Part shown: in pieces, positions 45,324-55,076 of the stretch
How the letters are laid out: each line of letters begins with the position of its first letter
How positions within the stretch are numbered: the stretch's first letter is position 1
Assembly: GCF_900088415.1 (NCBI RefSeq)
Contig: NZ_FLLQ01000002.1
Location: 434,001-498,000 of the forward strand
DNA length: 64,000 nt
Reading direction: 5' to 3'
Origin: Vibrio mediterranei
GTDB lineage: Bacteria; Pseudomonadota; Gammaproteobacteria; Enterobacterales; Vibrionaceae
Program-made: the position numbers and the translations under genes
Notes under the pieces: generated by a model
What the model was told of the DNA's origin: nothing
Seen by the model: the letters and a program-made list of their open reading frames with translations, nothing else
The model's database searches: none

Positions 45324-46634
45324 CTAGGTCGTCGATTGCGCAATGTAGGCCTGCGCTGACACTATCGCTTGCTGTAAATTATTATCCAGCTCAGCGAGCA
45401 CGGTTTGAGATAGCGTTTGACTCTCTTTCAAGCTTTTTTCCGCTACTGTCGCAACATTGCGAAGTTCATCAGCAAAAATACTTCCAGAAACGCCTTTCAA
45501 CGTATGAGCAATTCGCGTGGCTTGTTCAATGTCGTCGGTTAAATGTTGTTGTAATCTTTCTGCGTCTTGCGCGTGCTCTGAAACAAATACTCCCAACAGC
45601 AACAACATAGACTCTCGGTCACCGTCAAGAGTGTTCAACATCTTTGAGAAATCTATCGCCTCGGAACTCTCCCGCCTTTGAGCTGGAGCTTGCTGTTCAG
45701 TTTCTACCTCAGTCTCCACATTCGGCGCGGTTTTGAGTTGATTAGGCACGGCTTGCGATTCAATTTCCACAGCGAGTGCTAATTCAGGCTCTGAGATGTG
45801 CTGCTCCTGCTCAACCGAACTTTCCGTCGCGAATGACTGGGTAGTTGGCTGCAATTGACTATCCTGAGCAACACGCATGGTCCGAATCGCAGTTAGGATG
45901 ATTAGAGCCATCGCGACAATACTAAGCACTACTATCATTAATATTTGATGATTAACGATAAGCTTAGATTGATCCGTTCTTTGAGAAAGCTCACGCATCA
46001 CCGGGTGATTTACAACTCGTTCGACTAGGAACTCAGTATTCGCAGATTGTGAGAGTAGAACCGATGCTTGAGAGTTCAGAGCTAATAGCTCCAACCTATC
46101 CTCTTCTGGTAGTTGATACGCCGCACGCTGAATTTCTTCTAGACGCAGATAGACTTGTCTTGGCTCGATAGATTCATTAAACAATGTGTCCAATACTACA
46201 TAAGACAATTGATTACTTAGCGCTTTTGCACTTGCACTAAATGTTGGCGTTTGCTCGCTGACTCGCGCGATAAACTCATCAAGTCGAGTTTCATCAGTTG
46301 CAAGCAGTTCCGCTTGCTCAACAAATCGTTCGAGCAAATATACAGTGTGTGATACGTCGGAAAGTAGATCTGAGCTTGTCAGGGATTTTAATTGAATCGT
46401 TTGCGCGTGTATCAACTGAATATCAAGCTCTATCTGTTCCGAAAACTTGGAGCGATAAGGTTGAGGGAGGAAGAGAGTCTGCTGCAGCTTATTGATGCTA
46501 ATGGATATCTCATCCATTAAATGGTTAGTTTGATCTTCTTTAGAAGTCAGATAAACGACAGCCGAAATGGCCAGCGCCCACATCATGCCAATGATGGCAA
46601 CGACAGTAAAAAGACGTTTATAAGAATTCAACAA
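45324..46634 (-). CDS. Membrane-anchored Hpt-domain protein without kinase domain
   Basis: 436 residues, TTG start with AAGGGG six bases before. Two membrane helices (about 8-29 and 222-244) enclose a helical periplasmic domain of some 190 residues, the layout of a sensor input. A Gln/Glu-rich linker leads to a C-terminal Hpt domain with the phospho-accepting His377 (AHTLKGVSGSI). No kinase, HAMP or receiver domain is present, so it may take phosphate from a separate hybrid kinase. About 180 bases separate it from the lipoprotein gene downstream. Confidence 0.8.
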   Translation of the reverse strand: MLNSYKRLFTVVAIIGMMWALAISAVVYLTSKEDQTNHLMDEISISINKLQQTLFLPQPYRSKFSEQIELDIQLIHAQTIQLKSLTSSDLLSDVSHTVYLLERFVEQAELLATDETRLDEFIARVSEQTPTFSASAKALSNQLSYVVLDTLFNESIEPRQVYLRLEEIQRAAYQLPEEDRLELLALNSQASVLLSQSANTEFLVERVVNHPVMRELSQRTDQSKLIVNHQILMIVVLSIVAMALIILTAIRTMRVAQDSQLQPTTQSFATESSVEQEQHISEPELALAVEIESQAVPNQLKTAPNVETEVETEQQAPAQRRESSEAIDFSKMLNTLDGDRESMLLLLGVFVSEHAQDAERLQQHLTDDIEQATRIAHTLKGVSGSIFADELRNVATVAEKSLKESQTLSQTVLAELDNNLQQAIVSAQAYIAQSTT

Positions 46635-46662
46635 CCGTTCCCCTTCCTTGGTTCTTGCGATC

Positions 46663-46691
46663 TAAAAAGCGCTACACAAGGCAGCGCTTTC
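46663..46691 (-). terminator. Terminator of yejK
   Basis: On the minus strand AAAGCGCT pairs with AGCGCTTTTT, just after the yejK stop, ahead of the Hpt gene. Confidence 0.78.
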
Positions 46692-46697
46692 ATTATT

Positions 46698-47696
46698 TTA
46701 TCGGTTCCGAGTCAACTGGTCTCTGAGATTAGGAGGAGTTCCCTTGATCGTCAATGTATCAGTTTCTGGATCGTAAAATACGCGCTCACCCAGTAATAGA
46801 CTATCAAAGCTTAAGTTCAGTCCACCACCCGCACCAACAAATTTTGTTAGCTTGCGAACTGTGGAGCGATCTGCTGGAAAACTGTCTTCAAGATCATAGC
46901 CTTGTTCTTGAGTGTAATCTAAAAAGCTCGAGCCTTCATTACTAGGTAGCTCTCCGGACAGTTCTTTTATTTGAACTTCATCACCAGTCTTCAACTGATC
47001 ACTGCAGTAATCAAAGACCTGTTTCTTGTAACTAACGGTTTCATCTTTATCAAGCTGAGCATCCGCACAATAATCCTCTACCGCTTGCATCAAAATGGTA
47101 TTTTGCTGTTTAGTGTCCAGCCCCACCTGTGCCTGCAAAAAGTCGAGGAAGAAGTCTGCTACTTTGCGACCTACCCTACCTTTGATGTAGGTAAGATAAC
47201 GGTTAGAGCTTTTATCTAAGTCATAGCTGGTTAGGTCAATACGTGCAGCAATGTCCATTTTAGCGATATCGAGATAATCAATTGAACCGATGTTCAATCC
47301 TTCTGTGATTTGCAAGCTATTGTAAGAAGGCAACAAACCGATGAACAAATAGTCGGTTGCTAAAGACTGATACTGTGCCATTACCAAAGTGCCCGCTTCA
47401 GCAAATGGGTATTTAGCCAACTCAGTTTTTAGTCGCTCGGCGCTGTCTTGCGAGAATGCGTAAAAGTCTTTCTCACCTTTTAGCAGCTCACCCAACCAAA
47501 CTTGGAAGTCACTTTCTTGAGTAAAGGAACCAAATCCTTTTCCTGCTTTCGAATTAAATACGCGATGAAGCTCAGCAACAAGGCTTTCGGTTGAATTATC
47601 GTTTGGTAAAAGGGCCTCACGGTAATGAACAACCAGTTCTTCCTGCTCATTTATCGCCAACTGGTGTAAAATAACGTTAGATAGGTTCAAACTCAT
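46698..47696 (-). CDS. yejK: Nucleoid-associated protein YejK/NdpA
   Basis: Nucleoid-associated protein of 332 residues (E. coli 335), which binds DNA and interacts with topoisomerase IV in E. coli. The family core is clear (NVILHQLAINEQEELVVHYR, YLTYIKGRVGRKVADFFLDF, ADRSTVRKLTKFVGAGGGL). It is divergent from yejL, the usual arrangement of yejK against yejL-yejM. Confidence 0.95.
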   Translation of the reverse strand: MSLNLSNVILHQLAINEQEELVVHYREALLPNDNSTESLVAELHRVFNSKAGKGFGSFTQESDFQVWLGELLKGEKDFYAFSQDSAERLKTELAKYPFAEAGTLVMAQYQSLATDYLFIGLLPSYNSLQITEGLNIGSIDYLDIAKMDIAARIDLTSYDLDKSSNRYLTYIKGRVGRKVADFFLDFLQAQVGLDTKQQNTILMQAVEDYCADAQLDKDETVSYKKQVFDYCSDQLKTGDEVQIKELSGELPSNEGSSFLDYTQEQGYDLEDSFPADRSTVRKLTKFVGAGGGLNLSFDSLLLGERVFYDPETDTLTIKGTPPNLRDQLTRNR

Positions 47697-47780
47697 AGTG
47701 AAATTATTATCGTTGCTGTTTCGTTTGTGATGCAGAGTAGGGTATCATAAGCCGCTTTCATTATCATTAGCAGAGTCTTT

Positions 47781-48008
47781 ATGCCAATTACATCTAAATA
47801 TACCGATCAACAAGTTGAAGATATCCTTTCTGAAGTTGCAGCAGTGCTTGATAAGCATGGCGCAAGTGCAGAACTTTCACTTATGATTGCAGGCAATATC
47901 GCAACCAATGTCTTAAATCAGAACGTTGCTCCTTCACAACGCCAAGCAATTGCGGAAAAATTCTCTAAGGCTCTGATTTCTTCTCTAGAAACTAAAGACC
48001 AACACTAA
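47781..48008 (+). CDS. yejL: YejL family protein (DUF1414)
   Basis: 75-residue cytoplasmic protein of the YejL family; E. coli YejL is the same length. Family segment [20 protein letters not shown]. Function unknown. It is followed 26 bases later by yejM and is probably co-transcribed. Confidence 0.93.
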   Translation: MPITSKYTDQQVEDILSEVAAVLDKHGASAELSLMIAGNIATNVLNQNVAPSQRQAIAEKFSKALISSLETKDQH

Positions 48009-48034
48009 TCAACTACGGACAGAAATAACGGCAG

Positions 48035-49858
48035 ATGGTAGATAGCGAAAATTCATATGGTGAACGAGTCTCACGACTAGTTGGTTGGGGACACTGGTTT
48101 GCGTTCTTCAATATTATCGCAGCTATGTTGGTTGGCACGCGTTATATCGCCGCGTCACCATGGCCAGATACACTGTTGGGGCAGATCTATCTGCTGACCT
48201 CGTGGATTGGGCATTTTGGCTTTTTAGTATTTGCCTTGTACCTTTTAGTGCTATTTCCGCTAACGTTTATTGTTCCCTCGCGCAAGCTGTTTAGGCTGCT
48301 TGCCGTTTGTTTCGCAACGTTCGGACTCACTGTCCTACTTATTGATACCCAAGCTTACCAATCAATTAACTTACACCTTTCCCCGGTGGTATGGGAACTA
48401 CTGTTCAATGACGAAAGTAGCCCGGTAAGTTCGGACCTACAACATCTATTTATTGTGCTGCCGCCAATATTCCTAGCGCAGTTGGCACTTTCAGAGTGGG
48501 TTTGGAAGAAACAACGCAAACTTTCCCACAAACATGTTGGACGCCCACTCACGGCGGTGTTCTTCTTATGCTTTATTTCTAGCCATCTGATCTTTATCTG
48601 GGCTGATGCTTATTTCTATAACCCAATTACCATTCAAAAAGCGAACTTCCCGCTTTCTTACCCAATGACAGCTAAGTCATTCATGGAAAAGCATGGTCTA
48701 TTGGATAGAGAAGAATACCTTCAAAAATTGAAAGAGAATGAAGGTGCGGTTGACCTTGTTAGCTACCCATTAACAGAGATAGAGTTCAATCGTCGCTCAG
48801 AAAATTTAAACGTACTTGTCGTAAGCATTAATAACTTACGCAGTGATATGTTAACTGCGGACACCATGCCAGTCAGTTATGGCTTCGCGCTAAACAACCA
48901 AAATTTCACTAATCACTATAGTTCTAGTAACGATGACTTTGGTGTATTTGGTTTGATGTATGGTCTGCCAAGCAGCTATGCAAGTAGCATCAAAGCTCAA
49001 GGGACTGCGCCTCTGTTTATGTCAATCCTTCGCGACCAAGGCTACAGCTTCAAACTCTATAGTGGTGATAATTTTGAAGATGATATCTATAGAGATACCA
49101 TATTCCGCAAATTCCCTATGGTAGATCTAACCGTTCAGCAAGAAGGTGAAACGAACCCACCTATCGTCTCTGACCTCACTGCCATTAAACGTTGGCAAGC
49201 TGATATTGAATCAGGGACTGGAAAACCTTGGTTCAGCTACATAGAACTTACCACCGTTGATAACTTCGACGCTTATCAACCACAAGGCACTGACCTATCG
49301 CCGGAACAGCAGTTTATTGCTGCTTATTCTGCTGCAGCGACAGCAGCGGATGGTGAGTTTGCTAAAATATTGCAAACAATCGCTGACCAAGGGTTGATGA
49401 ACAACACCTTGATTATTCTTACGTCTAATCATGGCACTGAATTCAACGAAACAAAGACGCGCAGTTGGGGCTCTAATACCAACTACAGTCAATATCAACT
49501 CCGCGTACCTATGGTGGTTCATTGGCCTGGAAAACTGGCTGCAGATTATACCCATATGACGAGTCACCTTGATCTCTCAGCAACCATTATGCAAGACCTA
49601 AGTGGCGTCTCCACGAGTGTGAAAAACTACAGCAGCGGTCGTAACTTGTTTGATGAACGTAAACGCAAATGGATTATTGCAGGGGACACGAGAGAGCTTG
49701 CATTAATTACGCCGACAGATACTACTGTTGTCGATAAATTTGGTAACTACAGCTTATACGATCACAACTATCGCAAACTCGACGATAAGAATCCGAAGCT
49801 GCCGATACTGATGCAAGGCTTCACAGAACTACAACGTTTCTACGCAAAAAGTCAGTAA
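48035..49858 (+). CDS. yejM: YejM/PbgA/LapC inner-membrane regulator of LPS synthesis
   Basis: 607 residues (E. coli 586). An N-terminal five-helix domain (about 18-195) is followed by a periplasmic sulfatase/phosphotransferase-like domain (about 250-600). In E. coli the protein curbs LapB/FtsH degradation of LpxC and so sets lipopolysaccharide amount. The sulfatase-fold segments (NVLVVSINNLRSDML, ILTSNHGTEF) are present, but the Ser/Thr nucleophile position reads Asn-Asn-Leu-Arg, as expected for this non-catalytic family. Confidence 0.95.
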   Translation: MVDSENSYGERVSRLVGWGHWFAFFNIIAAMLVGTRYIAASPWPDTLLGQIYLLTSWIGHFGFLVFALYLLVLFPLTFIVPSRKLFRLLAVCFATFGLTVLLIDTQAYQSINLHLSPVVWELLFNDESSPVSSDLQHLFIVLPPIFLAQLALSEWVWKKQRKLSHKHVGRPLTAVFFLCFISSHLIFIWADAYFYNPITIQKANFPLSYPMTAKSFMEKHGLLDREEYLQKLKENEGAVDLVSYPLTEIEFNRRSENLNVLVVSINNLRSDMLTADTMPVSYGFALNNQNFTNHYSSSNDDFGVFGLMYGLPSSYASSIKAQGTAPLFMSILRDQGYSFKLYSGDNFEDDIYRDTIFRKFPMVDLTVQQEGETNPPIVSDLTAIKRWQADIESGTGKPWFSYIELTTVDNFDAYQPQGTDLSPEQQFIAAYSAAATAADGEFAKILQTIADQGLMNNTLIILTSNHGTEFNETKTRSWGSNTNYSQYQLRVPMVVHWPGKLAADYTHMTSHLDLSATIMQDLSGVSTSVKNYSSGRNLFDERKRKWIIAGDTRELALITPTDTTVVDKFGNYSLYDHNYRKLDDKNPKLPILMQGFTELQRFYAKSQ

Positions 49859-49884
49859 ATCAAGGATTTAATAACTCTGGACTC

Positions 49885-49913
49885 TTGACCTAGAAAATCC
49901 TCTGGTTTAGATT
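49885..49913 (+). promoter_or_regulatory. Promoter of tRNA-Pro
   Basis: TTGACC (49885-49890) and TAGATT (49908-49913) are 17 bases apart, just before the tRNA. Confidence 0.72.
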
Positions 49914-49921
49914 AATCCCAT

Positions 49922-49998
49922 CGGACTGTAGCGCAGCTTGGTAGCGCACCGTCATGGGGTGTCGGGGGTCGCTGGTTCAAATCCAGTCAGTCCGACCA
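49922..49998 (+). tRNA. tRNA-Pro (GGG)
   Basis: 77-nt tRNA with encoded CCA; acceptor CGGACTG pairs with CAGTCCG. The anticodon loop ATGGGGT gives GGG. It closely matches E. coli proL, including the mismatch in the anticodon stem. Confidence 0.95.
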
Positions 49999-50003
49999 TA
50001 TTC

Positions 50004-50032
50004 AAGCCCCTAGTGAAAGCTAGGGGCTTTTT
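50004..50032 (+). terminator. Terminator of tRNA-Pro
   Basis: AAGCCCCTA pairs with TAGGGGCTT and a T-run follows. Confidence 0.88.
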
Positions 50033-50117
50033 ACTAAAGAAATGTTTAGTTTATAGACACCCAAACCTATTTTTTAATTCAAGCGCTTATAATTGCAGCA
50101 AACAGTTAAAATAAGGG

Positions 50118-50146
50118 TTTACAAACAGTAAGATGCCTATTATTAT
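50118..50146 (+). promoter_or_regulatory. Promoter of tRNA-Ser
   Basis: TTTACA (50118-50123) and TATTAT (50141-50146) are 17 bases apart, 13 bases before the tRNA. Confidence 0.72.
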
Positions 50147-50159
50147 GCGCATCAACAAC

Positions 50160-50250
50160 GGAGAGATGGCTGAGTGGTTGAAAGCACCGGTCTTGAAAAC
50201 CGGCATACGTTAATAGCGTATCTAGGGTTCAAATCCCTATCTCTCCGCCA
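50160..50250 (+). tRNA. tRNA-Ser (TGA)
   Basis: 91-nt tRNA with the long variable arm of class II and encoded CCA. Acceptor GGAGAGA pairs with TCTCTCC; the anticodon loop CTTGAAA gives TGA. Confidence 0.96.
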
Positions 50251-50606
50251 CATTAAGAAAAAGCCGCTACTAAGTAGCGGCTTTTTTGCATTTAGCCTTT
50301 CTATATATTTAGTTAACGACACTTCCCAAATATCCGCAGTATGCTTATCTACACCTATAAAGACGTGATGGTTTATACCGGACTCATGGCGTACAGCTAG
50401 TATTAATAAAATATGCAGGTCGATTGATGATTCCTATTTCTAAAAACGCACACATAATGTTGTGTGTCTTATTTAAGGAATCTTGGCTTAAGAGTTTCTG
50501 GTGATACTTTTTGCACTACGCAGTATTTGAGTTGAAGCTAGAGTTGAATTAATTGATATGGTTGGGGTTGAGCGGTTTTAAACTGCTCAACCAGACTTGC
50601 TAAACA
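50251..50606. other. 356-bp gap between tRNA-Ser and the DUF2986 gene
   Basis: Apart from the tRNA terminator I see no gene. There is one inverted repeat, GGTTGAGC ... GCTCAACC (50566-50592), near the DUF2986 stop codon; it could end that transcript although it lacks a clear T-run. Confidence 0.5.
50258..50287 (+). terminator. Terminator of tRNA-Ser
   Basis: AAAAAGCCGCTAC pairs with GTAGCGGCTTTTTT. Confidence 0.92.
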
Positions 50607-50795
50607 TTATGATGTTGCCTGTTCAGGCGCATCTAACATTTCATTATTATTTTGTGCTTCTTGCTCCGCTTCCATCTTCGCACGTTCGGCTTTAGATATG
50701 TAACGCGGTTTATTCTTCCCTGCGCCATTCTTTTTAGCGTTCGCTTTTTTCATTCGCGCTTTATGAATCTGGTTGATTTTTTTCTTACGGTTCAT
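50607..50795 (-). CDS. DUF2986 small basic protein
   Basis: 62 residues, very Lys/Arg-rich in the first 45 (MNRKKKINQIHKARMKKANA), acidic and Gln/Asn-rich at the end. I recognise it as the DUF2986 family of vibrios and relatives; function unknown. The basic composition would suit nucleic-acid or ribosome binding, but that is a guess. Confidence 0.75.
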   Translation of the reverse strand: MNRKKKINQIHKARMKKANAKKNGAGKNKPRYISKAERAKMEAEQEAQNNNEMLDAPEQATS

Positions 50796-50849
50796 CGCAG
50801 GTACTCATTGGTTCTGTGTTGGTCGTGCATCATACAGAGGTTATTGCCG

Positions 50850-51338
50850 TTAATCTAGGTGGTTCACATCGTCATTCTCTCCTTGGACATAACTTCCTAA
50901 ATGGGTCGCAAACTGCTTGGCTTGAATCAGTGGAAGTACCGTAGACACAATGTCAGCTGGAAAGACTTTGTATTGATTGAGATCTTCAACATCAACCCAA
51001 GCTACTTGTTGAATGTACTCAGAGTCATTAAGTCCCTCTAGGTTAACTAGAGAAAGCTCTCCTCTCCATGACTCAACTAAATAAAACAACTCAACGTGGT
51101 AGCGATCGGATGAGGTCTCATGAAACTCCCGTACACACAATAACGGCCCGACGGTCACATCAAGCCCAGTCTCTTCACGAAACTCTCGCACTAACGCTTG
51201 CTTGGAAGACACATCCGAATCCTCAAGGCCACCACCCGGTGGAATCCAGTATTCTCCTGAGTATTGGTCGCGCACACGAAGCATTAGTATCTTATTATTT
51301 TGTAACGCGATACCTGCCGCTCTTATTCTGTGCTTCAT
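50850..51338 (-). CDS. Nudix hydrolase
   Basis: 162 residues. The Nudix box reads GGGLEDSD then VREFREETGL: the metal-binding REFREE core is intact, while the first glutamate of the signature is not at the standard place (Asp or Val there, depending on how one extra residue is placed). Substrate unknown; the family hydrolyses nucleoside diphosphates linked to other groups. The ATG overlaps the stop codon of the HDAC-like gene by four bases, so the two are probably translated together. Confidence 0.87.
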   Translation of the reverse strand: MKHRIRAAGIALQNNKILMLRVRDQYSGEYWIPPGGGLEDSDVSSKQALVREFREETGLDVTVGPLLCVREFHETSSDRYHVELFYLVESWRGELSLVNLEGLNDSEYIQQVAWVDVEDLNQYKVFPADIVSTVLPLIQAKQFATHLGSYVQGENDDVNHLD

Positions 51339-52264
51339 TTGCCGCTCCTTTGCTGGTATGCCGCATCGATAAGTGACATGTGAATAGGAATTAAATCGCT
51401 ATGCTCTGTTCGATAACCACCACCAACGACACAAGCGACAGGGATACCTTTATTTCGACAGTAGTCCAGCATCCATAAATCACGCTGGCATACTCCGTCC
51501 AAGGTCACTTGTAGATAGCCTAGTTCATCGTCCTCGTGAATATCTACACCCGCGTCATAAATAATCAGATCGGGTTGATGCAGTCGTATTGCTAGTTCAA
51601 CCACCTGCTTGAAGCTTGCCAAGAACTCTTTGTCACTCGCACCTCGACTTAAAGGCACATCCATATCAGATAACGGCTTTCTCGCGGGAAAGTTCTTTTC
51701 GCAATGAAGTGATAGAGTCACTATTTGATCAGTACCTGCGGCAAGGGTCGCACTTCCATCGCCATGATGTACATCACTATCAACAATCAGTACTTTCTCT
51801 ATCCCATGCTCTATTGCATTTTGCGCGGCGATAATAAGGTCATTGAACAAGCAGAAACCACTACCAAAATCGTAATGGGCGTGATGATAACCGCCACTTA
51901 AGTGAATCGCTAAACCATACTCCATCGCTTGTTGTGCTGCTAAACACGTCCCACCAGCTGAGATCAGTGTTCGTTGAATAAGCTGCTCTGTCCAAGGAAA
52001 GCCTATTCTTCTTATCTTCGCTGCAGGTAAGCTTCCTGTGACCAAACCCTCTACATAGTCTTTACAGTGAACCTGCTGCACTTGCTCTACCTTCAACGGG
52101 CTAGGTGTTTTTATGACAAAAGGAGATTCGGCCAAGCGTAAGTACTTTCGCTCAACCTCTTCATACAGCAAACGGTATTTGTTGATAGGATAACGATGTC
52201 CTTCTGGCAATGGTAAATCAGAATAGATAGGGTGATAAATCAAAGGAACAACGTTGTTGTGCAT
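51335..52264 (-). CDS. Histone-deacetylase-family hydrolase (AcuC/acetylpolyamine amidohydrolase-like)
   Basis: 309 residues of the zinc-dependent deacetylase superfamily. The zinc ligands and charge-relay histidines are visible in GGYHHAH, DSDVHHGDG and YDAGVDIHEDD, and the C-terminal GGGY is the transition-state tyrosine loop. In bacteria such enzymes act on acetylpolyamines, acetoin-related proteins or other small amides; the substrate here is not known. First gene of a two-gene unit with the Nudix hydrolase and divergent from an SDR. Confidence 0.9.
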   Translation of the reverse strand: MHNNVVPLIYHPIYSDLPLPEGHRYPINKYRLLYEEVERKYLRLAESPFVIKTPSPLKVEQVQQVHCKDYVEGLVTGSLPAAKIRRIGFPWTEQLIQRTLISAGGTCLAAQQAMEYGLAIHLSGGYHHAHYDFGSGFCLFNDLIIAAQNAIEHGIEKVLIVDSDVHHGDGSATLAAGTDQIVTLSLHCEKNFPARKPLSDMDVPLSRGASDKEFLASFKQVVELAIRLHQPDLIIYDAGVDIHEDDELGYLQVTLDGVCQRDLWMLDYCRNKGIPVACVVGGGYRTEHSDLIPIHMSLIDAAYQQRSGK

Positions 52265-52318
52265 CAGACGCTCTAGATTTCATTTATAATGGGAGCATCT
52301 TATCGTTAGGGAGCACAT

Positions 52319-53005
52319 ATGAAAACCGTATTCATTACAGGGGCAAATCGAGGTATTGGTCTTGCTCTTACCAAAAGATACCTTCAATCTGGCTACCAAG
52401 TACACGCCACTTATCGCAGTGCATGCAGCGCTAAGGAGCTGCTGTCTCTGGAGGTAAGTGAGTCAAACCTGTCTACATACTGCTTTGACGTCACCGATTA
52501 TCCAACCTATCCGCAACTTCTCGCACAGTTACCCAACCTCGATATTGTAATCAATAATGCAGGCTATTATGGCCCCAAAGGCTACGGTTTCGGCAATACA
52601 GACATCGATGAATGGCGCAAGGTATTGGAAATAAACACCATCGCTCCACTTAAATTGGTGGAAGCACTCTACCCCAAAATCCAAAAATCCACGATTAGGA
52701 AAATTGCTTGCTTATCTTCTAAAGTTGGTAGCATGACAGAAAACACATCGGGTGGCGGGTACATTTATCGCTCCTCAAAAGCCGCACTTAACTCAGTAGT
52801 TAAGAGTTTGAGTAACGATTTAAGCCAAGAAGGTATTACCGTTCTGGCATTACATCCGGGTTGGGTTCAAACCGAGATGGGCGGTCCAAATGCTCTTATC
52901 TCAACCACAGAATCAGCATCTGGCTTGTTCAAGGTCATCGAAAACGCTAACTCCAACCATTCAGGCCAATTTATTAACTTCGACGGTCAACCACTTCCTT
53001 GGTAG
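52319..53005 (+). CDS. Short-chain dehydrogenase/reductase
   Basis: 228-residue NAD(P)-dependent SDR with a full set of motifs: TGANRGIG (cofactor), NNAG, the catalytic serine in ACLSSKVGS, and YRSSK (catalytic Tyr and Lys). It resembles the C-factor/csgA-like group of SDRs. Substrate unknown. It contrasts with the degenerate SDR at 25989. Single gene, convergent with topB. Confidence 0.9.
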   Translation: MKTVFITGANRGIGLALTKRYLQSGYQVHATYRSACSAKELLSLEVSESNLSTYCFDVTDYPTYPQLLAQLPNLDIVINNAGYYGPKGYGFGNTDIDEWRKVLEINTIAPLKLVEALYPKIQKSTIRKIACLSSKVGSMTENTSGGGYIYRSSKAALNSVVKSLSNDLSQEGITVLALHPGWVQTEMGGPNALISTTESASGLFKVIENANSNHSGQFINFDGQPLPW

Positions 53006-53023
53006 GCCATTAGTCGTTCGATA

Positions 53024-54976
53024 TTAGCTGCGGCTCTTGGTCTTACTAGGCGCTTTTTTTCCCTTACTAAAACGTCGTTTCTTAAATGCCGGTCTCTCAA
53101 CTTTGGGCAAATTTTTGAGAGAATCCGGCACAGGGCCTGACTTCACTTGTTGCATAAGCTGTTCAAGGCGGTTATTGAGCTCAGCCATAAATGGCGTATA
53201 GGACTGCGTTTTCTCAGCCATGCCTTGCAGCTGAAACTCCCAGTGGGCTGTCATATCAGGATAGGTCGATTCATCAGGTAGCGCATGAATTAAACCTCTT
53301 CCTGCAGAAGTGCTAATAACTGACTTGCCCTGACGATTAAGCAACTTGCGTTTAAAAAGTGTATCAAGAATACCCGCACGCGTTGCTTCTGTTCCGATAC
53401 CATCGGTATCACGTAGGATTTTCTTCAGCGATTTGTCTTCAACGAATCGGCTGATCCCAGTCATAGCCTGAAGTAATGTTGCCTCGGTGAAATGTCTTGG
53501 TGGCTCGGTTTTCTTCTCTGCGATCACACCTTCGCGACAGATGAGTTCGGTACCAACTTCCAAAGGCGGAACGGCATCTACGCCATCCTCTTGCTCATTA
53601 GCAGAGTTCCCTAATAAGACTCGCCACCCTGGCTGCTGCAAGCGCTTACCTTTAGCAATGAAACAGCCACCTTGAATATCGAACTCTAACATGGCTTCGG
53701 CGTAAACCGCGGCTGGATAAAACTGCATTAAATACTGACGCGCGATCAACCCATAGATTTTCTCTTCAAACCCAGATAGCACACTGCTGGTTTTCTTTGG
53801 TGTCGGAATAATAGCGTGGTGTGCATCCACTTTGCTGTCGTTCCACGCTTTGGACTTACGACTGCTGTCCGCGTCATCGACCGCCTGAGCATGCTCTCTG
53901 CTATTGTTCTTTATTGCACTTAGGACATCATTCGCTTGGTAAAAATGATCTTTAGGTAGATATCGGTTATCAGAACGTGGATAGGTAATAAGTTTGTGCT
54001 TCTCGTACAGAGCCTGACAAACATCCAACACTTGTTGCGCGCTCATATTAAAACGCTTGGCCGCATCAATCTGTAAAGCAGACAAAGAGTACGGTAAAGG
54101 CGCATTCTGTTTTGTCGACTTATGCTCTGACTTAGTGACTTTTGCTGGCTGTCCTTGAATACGACTCGCGACATTTTCCACCAGCTTTTTATTCAGCACT
54201 CTTCCTTCTTCATCTTGCCATGGTTGGCAGGCTTCACTTGGTTTCCATTTGGCACGAATGTCAAAGGCCGCGTGCGAATCTTGGTATGGAATCAAGGCGT
54301 GTAAAGTGTAATAGTCTTTGGGAACAAAGTTCTCGATTTCTTCATCACGGCGAACCACCAATCCCAACACGGGTGTTTGTACTCGCCCAACAGATAACAC
54401 ACCTTGATAACCCGCCTTTTGTCCGAGAAGCGTATAGGCCCGAGACATATTCATCCCATAAAGCCAATCCGCTCGTGAACGTGCTAATGCCGATACCGAA
54501 AGTGGAATAAACTCTTGGTTCATGCGCATAGAATTGAGCGCTTTTTTTACCGCCGGAAGGTTTAAATCGCTAATCAACAAACGCTGAGCAGTATCTTTCT
54601 TGGCTTTCGGAACCTTACAGTAGTCGATCACCTCATCAACCAGAAGTTGCCCTTCCCTATCTGGGTCTCCCGCGTTAACAATACTGGTCGCCGTTTTTAG
54701 AAGTTTCTTTACCGCAGTGAGTTGTTTTGAAGCACTTTTTCGAGGTCTGAGTTGCCACTGATTTGGCACGATAGGCAGATCATTCAGATTCCACTTTTTA
54801 TAACGCTCGTCGTAGGCGTCAGGCTCTACCTGCTCAAGCAAATGACCAATACACCATGTGACCACATCACCATTTCCACATTGGATGTATCCTTCGCCTT
54901 TTTTTTGAGGGTTTGGCAAAGCGGCGGCAATAGCACGCCCTAAGCTGGGTTTTTCGGCAATAAAGAGACGAGTCAT
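53024..54976 (-). CDS. topB: DNA topoisomerase III
   Basis: Type IA topoisomerase that decatenates single-stranded DNA regions. The Toprim domain is at the N-terminus (RLFIAEKPSLGRAIAAALP; acidic DPDREGQLL), and the catalytic tyrosine is in LITYPRSDNRYL. 650 residues, E. coli 653, ending in a basic tail (KRRFSKGKKAPSKTKSRS). The topB, ydjA, sppA, ansA neighbourhood resembles that of E. coli, but without selD and with fadH inserted. Confidence 0.97.
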   Translation of the reverse strand: MTRLFIAEKPSLGRAIAAALPNPQKKGEGYIQCGNGDVVTWCIGHLLEQVEPDAYDERYKKWNLNDLPIVPNQWQLRPRKSASKQLTAVKKLLKTATSIVNAGDPDREGQLLVDEVIDYCKVPKAKKDTAQRLLISDLNLPAVKKALNSMRMNQEFIPLSVSALARSRADWLYGMNMSRAYTLLGQKAGYQGVLSVGRVQTPVLGLVVRRDEEIENFVPKDYYTLHALIPYQDSHAAFDIRAKWKPSEACQPWQDEEGRVLNKKLVENVASRIQGQPAKVTKSEHKSTKQNAPLPYSLSALQIDAAKRFNMSAQQVLDVCQALYEKHKLITYPRSDNRYLPKDHFYQANDVLSAIKNNSREHAQAVDDADSSRKSKAWNDSKVDAHHAIIPTPKKTSSVLSGFEEKIYGLIARQYLMQFYPAAVYAEAMLEFDIQGGCFIAKGKRLQQPGWRVLLGNSANEQEDGVDAVPPLEVGTELICREGVIAEKKTEPPRHFTEATLLQAMTGISRFVEDKSLKKILRDTDGIGTEATRAGILDTLFKRKLLNRQGKSVISTSAGRGLIHALPDESTYPDMTAHWEFQLQGMAEKTQSYTPFMAELNNRLEQLMQQVKSGPVPDSLKNLPKVERPAFKKRRFSKGKKAPSKTKSRS

Positions 54977-55076
54977 AGAGAAGGGTCACAGGTATCTGAA
55001 AAAATAAAGGTAAGCTTAACTAAGCTTACCTTTAAGAATCAAGAAAAACTGTATAAATAGCCAGTTAAATATTCCG

